Assembly: GCA_031290005.1 (NCBI GenBank)
Contig: JAITOJ010000086.1
Coordinates: 1 to 16,098, forward strand
DNA from: Treponema sp.
Lineage (GTDB): Bacteria > Spirochaetota > Spirochaetia > Treponematales > Treponemataceae
Reading direction: 5' to 3'
DNA: 16,098 bases
Shown here: piece after piece, positions 5,054 to 11,945 of the stretch
How the letters are laid out: each line of letters starts with the position of its first letter
How positions within the stretch are numbered: position 1 is the first letter of the stretch
Program-made: the position numbers and the translations under genes
Notes under the pieces: generated by a model
Seen by the model: only the letters and a program-made list of their open reading frames with translations
What the model was told of the DNA's origin: nothing
Database searches by the model: none

Positions 5054-8000
5054 GCGCTTTGCCGTAAATTTTTTTGAACACCCGGCAAAAATAGGCTTGG
5101 TCCTGAAAACCGGTTTTCAAGGCGACTTCGTAAATCGTTTCCCCGGTATGGGTGAGCAATTCCGCCGCCAGATGCACCCGGTAATTATTGAGATATTCCC
5201 AAAGGGAAAAGCCCATTTCCCGGCGAAAAATCCGGGTCAGATAATCTTCGCTCACGTTTATCGCGTCCGCAAGTTTCCAGCGGGAAATATGCGAAGAAGC
5301 GCGCTGATTAAAATAGAGTATCGCCTTTTTGACCAGCGCTCCGGTATAGACCGGCAGAATGCTGTCTCCCGAAGCGATTGCCCGCACCCGCCGGGCAAAT
5401 TCCGGCGACAGGGCCACCGCCCGGTTGCAAAGCACCAGCCGGGGATACTGGCACAATTGCAGCACCGCTTCTTCGGAGGTGATATGCTCAGGCAACACAA
5501 TAACCGGGGTCATCACCGTGGCAGGATGACTCCGTATTGTCTGGAGCATTTCCATATCCGCCGACCCCAGGACAATCAAACCCGGCGCTTCTATCGCCAC
5601 CGCGTCCGCAAAATCCGCCTGTACCGGAAGCGTCCCCGGCAATTCCCACAGGGCGGCCAATGCATTCCCCTCAATGCCGATAAACAGGACGCTCAGTTTT
5701 TTGCTGCCCTTAATCCGGGTATTCACCGCGGCGCACAGGGTTTCTCCTGAAAGCGCGCTGCCGTAACACAAAAGAGGGGTCTGAAAAAAATCCACACAAG
5801 ACCCCAGTGACGATACGCGCAACAATTCTTCCGCTGAAGCGGTGTCAGAATCCCACACGATAAAGGTAATCCGCCCGGGATTCTTCATGGCTTTCTCAAG
5901 GCTGGTAATAACCGGAAGTCCGGTTATTACCGCCAGTTCCCCTGCGGCAGCCATCTCTGAAAGCGCCAGGATAGAACCGTTCCGGGCGCCGGTCTTCCGC
6001 GAAGCGTTTTGCCCGGTGTAGGTTGTCCAGGGCAGCAGAACCGAACAGCCTCCCTTGTCACAGCGCAATTCCCCTTGATGCAACAGGATAATCCGCTCTG
6101 CCAGGAGTAGCGTATGAGAAACCGGTTTGTTTTCCCGTCCGGAAATTACCGGGTTTTTTTCAAAGAGCAGTTCAAGCCCGTGCCAGGCCAGCTTTGCGGA
6201 AACCTTCCCGCCATATTCCGGCCTGATGAGCGAAAACGCTTCGGAAAGCCGCGCCGGGTCTCCGGAAAACAGCGGAAACTGCCCCTCGGCCTTCAGTTCG
6301 GGCAGAACGCCGGTAATAGGGAACAGGGATTTAGCAAACGAAACTTCATCCATCTGGGAAAGGGTCAGGTCAATAAGTCGGTTAGTTTGGGTCTGCCGGA
6401 GGACAGCGGTCGATTTCAGAGACGCAAGATGAGCCATGAGCTTGTCCGGCGATGAAGTCCCGCTCCCCTGTTCCAGTTCCGCAATAGCGGCGATTATCTC
6501 TATAAAGGGGTCATACAAATTGTTGCCGATAGCGGCGAAAAATTCAGTCTTTGCCCGTTCCGCCTGTTCCGCAATTTGCTTTGCCCGGAGCGTTTCCTCA
6601 AACATGAAAATCCCCTTGAGGGCATTGCTGATTGAGGAGCGCAGTTCTTCAAGAATCACCCCGTCGTAAAAGGGAAGGTTTGTCAAAAAGTACCCCAGCG
6701 AGCGGTTTTCGATAAAGAGGGGCTGCACCATGAATACCCCTTTCGCATATTGGCCGCTTAATTCCCCGGGCAACAACTGTTCTGAGGGAAATTGCCTGCC
6801 TTCCCCGGCGCATATCCCTTCGGAGGAAAAGCTACCGATACATTCGGTCAGCCGGTCATCCACGGAGAGCATCACTGCCGAGGTATATATGCCAATCTTT
6901 GGCAGATGCCGGGCCAGGCTTTCCACCAGGGATTTCCGGTCCCGGGTTCCCAAGAGCTCGCTCTTGAGGGAATTCAGGGCGCTGTTCAGTTTTTCCTGCT
7001 GATAACGCACCTGGGAATATGAAAGTTCCTGCATCCGGGCGGCAATCCGGTAACTTTCCATCTCAAACCGTGATAATACCGCGGGAGCAACAAAATCCGC
7101 TGAAACAGTAAACACATATTGAATAATTCCCAGAAAACTGTCGATGTCCCGGCCCGATTCCAGAAACCGGGCAAATATTTTCTTGAAAAGTTCAAAGTAC
7201 AGCGCCTCATCTTCGGTCATAAGTGCAAAGGCCAGAGGAACCGCAAAGATATCCATATCGGCGCTGTCAATCTTGGGCCGGTCCCGCTGAAAACAGCCGC
7301 AGGATTCCCGGATGATTACTTCACAGGGCAGCGTCACATCCGGCTGCGCGCCTCCGTCCGTTTTGAGCAGATTTCTCAAGATTTTGAAGGATTCCCCGGA
7401 CAAATCTTCATAGGGAATACGCACCGTGGAAAGCGATTTTGATAAAATATTGCTTTCTGAAGAATTATTAAATCCGCCGGCCCGGTAATCCCGCACAAGC
7501 TCATATCCGCGCCGGTTCAGATATTGAACAGCGGGAAAAATCATCATGTCGCTGGACCCGATAAGGGTATCAAAATCCCGGCCCGGGACAAGATCCCGGT
7601 TTTCCAGAAGCTGGGTGCAGGCGGCTTCGCCGTTTGACCAGCCAAACGGTGAGGTCACCAATACCGCGTCGTATGGAATTCCCGCTTCTTCAAGAGCGCC
7701 CCGGTAGCCGTTAAAGCGGTCAATCGCCGAATCATGGGTATCCGGGCCGCGCAAAAAGGCGATTTTCTTGGCCCCGTGTTCGGCAATGAAATGGCTGACC
7801 AACTGTTTCATCCCCCGGTAGGCGTCAAAATACACACACGGATGCCCTTCAACTTTATTCGCGATGGTCAGGTATGGCAGAGGGTCAAAGGTTTTATGGA
7901 AAGCGCTGAATTCTTCGGGAGGCACCGTATAGCCGAAGGTGGAACTCCAACTGATAAGACCGTCCAGATTTTTTGCGTTTGCCAGGGAATATACCGGATT

Positions 8001-8171
8001 CCGTAGATGTTCCATATCAGCGGATACACTGAGTTTGCCTCCGGGGAAAATGAACAGAGTCATGTTTTCCGCTTCCGCCTTGCGCGCGAAACTGGACCAC
8101 ACATTCACCGCTGTTCCGGTATGTATGGAGGCAAGCAACAATCCAATCCGTTTTTTCCGCGCCTCCGCCAT
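5031..8171 (-). CDS. Giant sugar-sensor/AraC regulator with degenerate kinase and receiver-like modules
   Basis: This 1046-residue cytoplasmic regulator starts directly with a LacI/XylR-like ligand-binding domain (about 6-295: KKRIGLLLASIHTG, then FLRGPDTHDSAIDRFNGYRG at 139-158) without the LacI DNA-binding head. Next come a helical linker, a GAF-like domain (about 405-515), a coiled coil and a histidine-kinase-like dimerisation segment at about 540-605. There the phospho-accepting His is Asn550 (AAIGNNLYDPF). A reduced ATPase-like region follows (GDPARLSEAF at 637-646, GELRCDKGGCSVLLPW at 700-715), then receiver-like sequence at about 825-930 with Gly869 (LIVLG) where Asp is expected. An AraC-type double HTH closes the protein (945-1046). 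It resembles E. coli XylR with a long non-catalytic relay inserted. AAGGA lies eight bases before the ATG. It is the last gene of the minus-strand group, 22 bp after argC. The ligand is unknown, probably a sugar. Confidence 0.85.
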   Translation of the reverse strand: MAEARKKRIGLLLASIHTGTAVNVWSSFARKAEAENMTLFIFPGGKLSVSADMEHLRNPVYSLANAKNLDGLISWSSTFGYTVPPEEFSAFHKTFDPLPYLTIANKVEGHPCVYFDAYRGMKQLVSHFIAEHGAKKIAFLRGPDTHDSAIDRFNGYRGALEEAGIPYDAVLVTSPFGWSNGEAACTQLLENRDLVPGRDFDTLIGSSDMMIFPAVQYLNRRGYELVRDYRAGGFNNSSESNILSKSLSTVRIPYEDLSGESFKILRNLLKTDGGAQPDVTLPCEVIIRESCGCFQRDRPKIDSADMDIFAVPLAFALMTEDEALYFELFKKIFARFLESGRDIDSFLGIIQYVFTVSADFVAPAVLSRFEMESYRIAARMQELSYSQVRYQQEKLNSALNSLKSELLGTRDRKSLVESLARHLPKIGIYTSAVMLSVDDRLTECIGSFSSEGICAGEGRQFPSEQLLPGELSGQYAKGVFMVQPLFIENRSLGYFLTNLPFYDGVILEELRSSISNALKGIFMFEETLRAKQIAEQAERAKTEFFAAIGNNLYDPFIEIIAAIAELEQGSGTSSPDKLMAHLASLKSTAVLRQTQTNRLIDLTLSQMDEVSFAKSLFPITGVLPELKAEGQFPLFSGDPARLSEAFSLIRPEYGGKVSAKLAWHGLELLFEKNPVISGRENKPVSHTLLLAERIILLHQGELRCDKGGCSVLLPWTTYTGQNASRKTGARNGSILALSEMAAAGELAVITGLPVITSLEKAMKNPGRITFIVWDSDTASAEELLRVSSLGSCVDFFQTPLLCYGSALSGETLCAAVNTRIKGSKKLSVLFIGIEGNALAALWELPGTLPVQADFADAVAIEAPGLIVLGSADMEMLQTIRSHPATVMTPVIVLPEHITSEEAVLQLCQYPRLVLCNRAVALSPEFARRVRAIASGDSILPVYTGALVKKAILYFNQRASSHISRWKLADAINVSEDYLTRIFRREMGFSLWEYLNNYRVHLAAELLTHTGETIYEVALKTGFQDQAYFCRVFKKIYGKAPGQLRKP

Positions 8172-8193
8172 AGCAGGTGTCCTTACATCAAAA

Positions 8194-9291
8194 CTAAAAC
8201 GCCGGGGGAATCATCTCAAGCCCCTGGGTTTCTGGAAAACTCGCAAGCAAATTCATATTCTGCACCGCCTGACCCGCGGCTCCTTTCACCATGTTGTCCA
8301 GCACAGACACGACTTGCAGCATTTTATTGCCCAGCACCGCAAATACCTGTATATCGCAATAGTTTGAATAACGTACATTTCTGGTGGCGGGCATTTTCCC
8401 TTCCCGCAGAACGCGGACGAACGGCTCGTCCCGGTAAAAATCAGCGTAACAGACGCGGATTTTTTCCAAAATCCCTTCTCCTGCCGCTTTTGCCATGAAT
8501 TGTTCCGAAAGGGGAGCGTACACATCCGTGATGATACCCCGGCTCATGGGAAGCAGATGGGGGGTAAACACAATACCGCAGTCTTTCCCTGCGGCAATAT
8601 CGCAATGGTGTTTTATTTCCGGCTGATGACGGTGAGACCCCACAGCATACACTGAAATTGACTCGCCGCACTCGCAGAAATTGTAGGTCATGGCATTATT
8701 CCGGCCCGCACCAGTCACGCCGCTTTTACTGTCCACAATAACAGTGTTTGTATCGACCATACCGTGTTTGAGCGCCGGAAGCAGGGCCAGAATCGCGGAA
8801 GTCACATAACAGCCGGGATTCCCGACAATCCGGGCGGCTCTGATTTTTTCCCGGTACAATTCAGGCAGACCGTATGCTGCCTCGGCGTGAACCCCGGGGC
8901 GCTCCCAGTTTTTCTTGTACCATTGGGCAAAAATCGCCTCGTCCTGGTCAAACCGAAAATCCGCGGACAGGTCAATCAGCTTTTTCCCGGTTTTTACGCA
9001 GATTTCGGCGTACTGTTCGGCAAGCCCGTGAGGCAGGGCAGTAAACACTATATCTGATTTTTCGACAACTGTTTGAGCATCCTCAAGAAGCCCGCCGCAT
9101 TTTTCAGCCATCCCCTGTCCGTTATGCAGCGCTTTCAGGGAATACAGACTGGGGTACAGGTCGTCAATTGACTGGCCTTCAAAACTGACAGAACTGACAG
9201 CGATTTTTTTTACAGACTCGTGGGCAAGCAAAAGCCGAAATAACTCAACCCCCGCATAACCCGTAGCCCCGATAATTCCCGCGGTAATCAT
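8194..9291 (-). CDS. argC: N-acetyl-gamma-glutamyl-phosphate reductase
   Basis: ArgC reduces N-acetylglutamyl-5-phosphate to the semialdehyde with NADPH, the third step of arginine (ornithine) synthesis, in the cytoplasm. The 365-residue protein has the dinucleotide motif GATGYAG at 8-14, the catalytic cysteine C161 in VGNPGCYVTS, the SGVTGAGR loop at 190-197, and GSHRHQPEI at 218-226 carrying the active-site histidine. The C-terminus (LDNMVKGAAGQAVQNMN) is classic. The start at 9291 is chosen from the family N-terminus MITAGIIGATGYAG; GTG at 9297 would add two residues, and the longer frame reaching 9375 lies inside the preceding gene. GGGTGA lies just upstream, overlapping the stop region of the McsA-like gene. 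No other arginine genes lie nearby, so its placement in this operon is unusual. Confidence 0.95.
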   Translation of the reverse strand: MITAGIIGATGYAGVELFRLLLAHESVKKIAVSSVSFEGQSIDDLYPSLYSLKALHNGQGMAEKCGGLLEDAQTVVEKSDIVFTALPHGLAEQYAEICVKTGKKLIDLSADFRFDQDEAIFAQWYKKNWERPGVHAEAAYGLPELYREKIRAARIVGNPGCYVTSAILALLPALKHGMVDTNTVIVDSKSGVTGAGRNNAMTYNFCECGESISVYAVGSHRHQPEIKHHCDIAAGKDCGIVFTPHLLPMSRGIITDVYAPLSEQFMAKAAGEGILEKIRVCYADFYRDEPFVRVLREGKMPATRNVRYSNYCDIQVFAVLGNKMLQVVSVLDNMVKGAAGQAVQNMNLLASFPETQGLEMIPPAF

Positions 9292-9298
9292 GCTCACC

Positions 9299-9817
9299 CT
9301 ACATTTCATCCCCGGCAACGGCAGCGCACCGCTCCAGGGAACGAAGGCGATCCCGGTAAAGGGCGGCCTTTTCATAGTCCTCTTTTGCCACCGATTCTTC
9401 CAGCTTGGTGCGGATACTCATGCGGTCAGTGAGCGCCGAGCGGAACTGGCCAAGCCGGTCCGGAAACGATCCGGAATACTGACCCATAATTCCCGCGTTT
9501 TCCATAAGCTTTCGTATCTCCGGCGCAAACACCGCGTAACATTCCGGGCAGCCCGCAACGCGGTCTTTCTGGATTTGAAACAGGCTTTTTCCGCACACCG
9601 GACAGACACGATTGTCCAGGGCAGGCTGAAAGTAGAGCGCCTTTGCCTTGAGGGCTTCAATAAAGCTGGAAAGGGAAAACTCCAGTTTGTCCCCTTTAAC
9701 ATTGATGCCCCGCTCGTGGGCGCATTCAGGACACAGGTGAATCTCCTTCTGGGTGTTCAAAATCACCTGACGCATAAAGATTTCCGCATCCCGGTCATTG
9801 CATATATCACATTTCAT
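9299..9817 (-). CDS. McsA-like zinc-finger/UVR-motif protein
   Basis: This 172-residue protein has the architecture of McsA, the activator of the protein-arginine kinase McsB. Three CxxC pairs are visible in the N-terminal half (C3/C6, C29/C32, C72/C75) plus C90/C93, enough for two zinc sites. A UvrB/UvrC (UVR) motif lies at about 131-163, around TKLEESVAKEDYEKAALYRD. In Firmicutes mcsA sits with ctsR, mcsB and clpC in a stress operon; here none of these is adjacent. It is 22 bp downstream of the permease gene and its stop is seven bases before argC, so it is the middle of a transcript. GAGGA four bases before ATG is a good ribosome binding site. The function could differ from true McsA if the genome lacks mcsB. 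Confidence 0.8.
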   Translation of the reverse strand: MKCDICNDRDAEIFMRQVILNTQKEIHLCPECAHERGINVKGDKLEFSLSSFIEALKAKALYFQPALDNRVCPVCGKSLFQIQKDRVAGCPECYAVFAPEIRKLMENAGIMGQYSGSFPDRLGQFRSALTDRMSIRTKLEESVAKEDYEKAALYRDRLRSLERCAAVAGDEM

Positions 9818-9839
9818 AAAATCCTCTTTTATACCTTTT

Positions 9840-11168
9840 TTACACTTTCCTCAGGGTATGAATGGGCCGCTCGGAGCCTGCCCGTGAAGCGGGAAACACT
9901 GAAATCAGCACCGAAAGCGCCAAAGTTCCCGCGGCGATGACAAACAGCGAACCCAAGGGGAGAACCACCGGAATCTTATCCAGATAGTAGGCAGGGTCCA
10001 GGAGGCGCACCGGCACAAATCCGCTCATTTCCCGCCCCCAAGCCATAGTATACACAAAACGGGTAAGTATGTTAACCAGTTTTTCGATAAAAATGATGAT
10101 TCCATTAACGTTTATCGCGCAGAGAAGTCCCAAGGGAATCCCCAAAGCGATTCCGCAGATTCCGGCGAACAACCCGGTGAGCAGGAAGGAAAAAGAAATC
10201 CCCGGCGAACTGGCCCCCAGGCTCTTGAGGATGGCGATTTCCCGGCGGCGCTCAATCACCAGAATGACCAACGCTGAGGACACGTTCACCACCGCCACCA
10301 GAACAATGAGCAACATCACAAAAAGTAGCATGGTACGACTGGACGCGAAATTCTCAAACTGCGCCTCATTCATCTGGTTCCAGGGAACAAGGTAAAATGG
10401 GGGCGACAGGATTTGCTCCACCTTTTGGCAGACTGTGAAAAAGTCCCTTGAAAAAGCATTTCTGGTTTCCACGCCGATAAGGGTGCGGGAAGATTCATCG
10501 GGCAGGATGGCAAACCCGGTTTCAAGGGGAATAAACACCCAGAGGGCGTCCAGTTCCTGATAGCCGGAGGAGATAATGCCTTCCACGGTGAATACTGCGG
10601 TTTGCGGCAGAATCATGCCCGATGGATTTTTTCTGAGAGTAATCAGCCGGATGGACTCTCCCTCGGAAATCCCCAGACTGGAAGCGATTTTGCCGCCGAT
10701 GAGGGCGCTCCGCGGGGACGACAGGCTCATACTGCCCTCAAGGACAGTAAAAAGTCCGGTGAATGAAGGGCTTTGAGTGAAAACCTCCGGGGACAGAGCG
10801 CGCACGGTGGCGCCGGTCCTGCCGCTCTTTCCGGCTGCCAGAGCAATTCCCTGCCGTTCAGGGGAGGCGGAAATCACCCCCTCCACCCTGGCCGCGGCGC
10901 GGCTCAGACTTCGCAAATCTTCCAGGGACGGATGAGCGGCGAGCCGATCATCCGCGACAATTTGCATCTGATAACTCGACAGGCCGATAATTCGGGCGGT
11001 AATCCCTTCAATCATACCATCGGATACCACCAGTACCACCACCAGCGGAATCAGGCTTAAAGCGATACAGCACACTGCTCCAAACAGGCTGCGTCTTCCC
11101 CCGGAAGGCAGACTGCGGTTGGGGATTATCATCCGGGAAGCGAATAAAAGGGATGCTTTGATGTTCAC
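9840..11168 (-). CDS. LolC/LolE-type ABC transporter permease
   Basis: This 442-residue protein has the four-helix LolC/E-FtsX layout. It has one membrane segment at 27-49, a large extracytoplasmic domain (about 50-275) and three C-terminal segments at 278-304, 324-351 and 402-427. The cytoplasmic motif ERRREIAILKSLGAS at 306-320 is where the ATPase subunit couples, and the end FPASRAGSERPIHTLRKV is typical. Such permeases extract lipoproteins from the inner membrane for transport to the outer membrane, or export other substrates. No ATPase (lolD) gene is adjacent, so the partner must be encoded elsewhere. It heads the leftward gene group. The start is GTG with no Shine-Dalgarno sequence, but a promoter ends eight bases upstream (11177-11205), suggesting a leaderless message. 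No in-frame ATG lies between this GTG and the upstream stop. Confidence 0.85.
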   Translation of the reverse strand: MNIKASLLFASRMIIPNRSLPSGGRRSLFGAVCCIALSLIPLVVVLVVSDGMIEGITARIIGLSSYQMQIVADDRLAAHPSLEDLRSLSRAAARVEGVISASPERQGIALAAGKSGRTGATVRALSPEVFTQSPSFTGLFTVLEGSMSLSSPRSALIGGKIASSLGISEGESIRLITLRKNPSGMILPQTAVFTVEGIISSGYQELDALWVFIPLETGFAILPDESSRTLIGVETRNAFSRDFFTVCQKVEQILSPPFYLVPWNQMNEAQFENFASSRTMLLFVMLLIVLVAVVNVSSALVILVIERRREIAILKSLGASSPGISFSFLLTGLFAGICGIALGIPLGLLCAINVNGIIIFIEKLVNILTRFVYTMAWGREMSGFVPVRLLDPAYYLDKIPVVLPLGSLFVIAAGTLALSVLISVFPASRAGSERPIHTLRKV

Positions 11169-11176
11169 AGCTAACG

Positions 11177-11205
11177 ATAGTAACGTATTTTTGACTACTT
11201 GCCAA
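11177..11205 (-). promoter_or_regulatory. Promoter of permease operon, overlapping divergent promoter
   Basis: On the minus strand, TTGGCA (11205-11200), a 17-bp spacer and TACTAT (11182-11177) end eight bases before the GTG start at 11168. Its -35 box overlaps the -35 box of the opposite promoter (11199-11204), so RNA polymerase probably cannot occupy both at once. Confidence 0.5.
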
Positions 11206-11227
11206 TTCCCCGTCCCTGTATTAAGAT
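11199..11227 (+). promoter_or_regulatory. Promoter of TPR/NHL-VWA operon
   Basis: TTGCCA (11199-11204), a 17-bp spacer and TAAGAT (11222-11227) end seven bases before ATG at 11235. That is the same geometry as the ATPase promoter and again lacks a Shine-Dalgarno sequence. The -10 box is weak, four of six. Confidence 0.45.
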
Positions 11228-11234
11228 GTTAATT

Positions 11235-11945
11235 ATGGAAAATAGTTTGGAGCAGGGCATCGCTTTGTATAAGGCCGGAAACTACACACAAGTCCTGGCG
11301 TTGCTTCTGAACGGAGATCCCGGCCAATCGGCGGCGGGGAATAGAGACTATGCTTACTATATCGGGCTTGCCTATATGAAACTCAAACAGTATGAGGACG
11401 CCCTCCCTTATCTGGAACTGGTGGTAACCGCGGGAGAAAACCTGGAACAGGTGCGTCAGTGCCGGTTTTTGCTGGCGGTCATTTATTCCCTCACTGGCCG
11501 GGAACGGCTTGCGGATTTTGAACTTCGCAAACTACTGGATTCGGGGTATAAACCAGGGGCAGTGTATGCGGCTCTGGCGTATACTGCCTGGACGCAGAAC
11601 AAAACCGGCGAGTGTCTGTCTTTCTATGAACAAGCCCTTAAAAAAGAAGAAAATAATGTGACTGCCCTGAACGGGCTGGGGTATGTTTTAGCTTGTATGG
11701 GAAAAGATTTGACCTCTGCCCTCAAGCTTTGCCGGAAAGCAGTGGATGCCGCGCCGAATTCGGCGGCCTGTCTGGATTCTTTGGGATGGGTCTATTACAA
11801 AATGGGAATGTTTGACGAAGCCCGGAAGTATATAGAAAAAGCAAAAAAAATCGACAGAGCGCGCAAAGAGATTGCCGCTCACTATGAAACGGTCATTGAG
11901 GCGGAAAAAACTACGGTTACAATCAAATCGGAGAACCGGTTATGA
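11235..11945 (+). CDS. TPR-repeat protein
   Basis: This 236-residue protein is almost entirely built of tetratricopeptide repeats. Clear helical pairs include LEQGIALYKAGNYTQVLALL near the N-terminus, YAYYIGLAYMKLKQYEDALPYLE, and ALNGLGYVLACMGKDLTSAL. The last is CLDSLGWVYYKMGMFDEARK, with EKAKKID after it. There is no signal peptide or membrane segment, so it is likely a cytoplasmic scaffold. Start choice: ATG 11235 is favoured by the seven-base spacing from the -10 box; ATG 11226 is possible, and TTG 11199 falls inside the -35 box. Its TGA overlaps the next start (ATGA at 11942-11945), so it is translationally coupled to the secreted NHL-VWA gene and probably works with it. The specific function is unknown. 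Confidence 0.8.
   Translation: MENSLEQGIALYKAGNYTQVLALLLNGDPGQSAAGNRDYAYYIGLAYMKLKQYEDALPYLELVVTAGENLEQVRQCRFLLAVIYSLTGRERLADFELRKLLDSGYKPGAVYAALAYTAWTQNKTGECLSFYEQALKKEENNVTALNGLGYVLACMGKDLTSALKLCRKAVDAAPNSAACLDSLGWVYYKMGMFDEARKYIEKAKKIDRARKEIAAHYETVIEAEKTTVTIKSENRL

Noticed and set aside
5097..5750. 217-residue plus-strand open frame opposite the giant regulator
   Set aside because: It mirrors the AraC-domain coding region; composition and lack of motifs mark it as a shadow.
9290..9940. 216-residue plus-strand open frame opposite argC/McsA-like/permease ends
   Set aside because: It spans the junctions of three clearly real minus-strand genes and has no family features.
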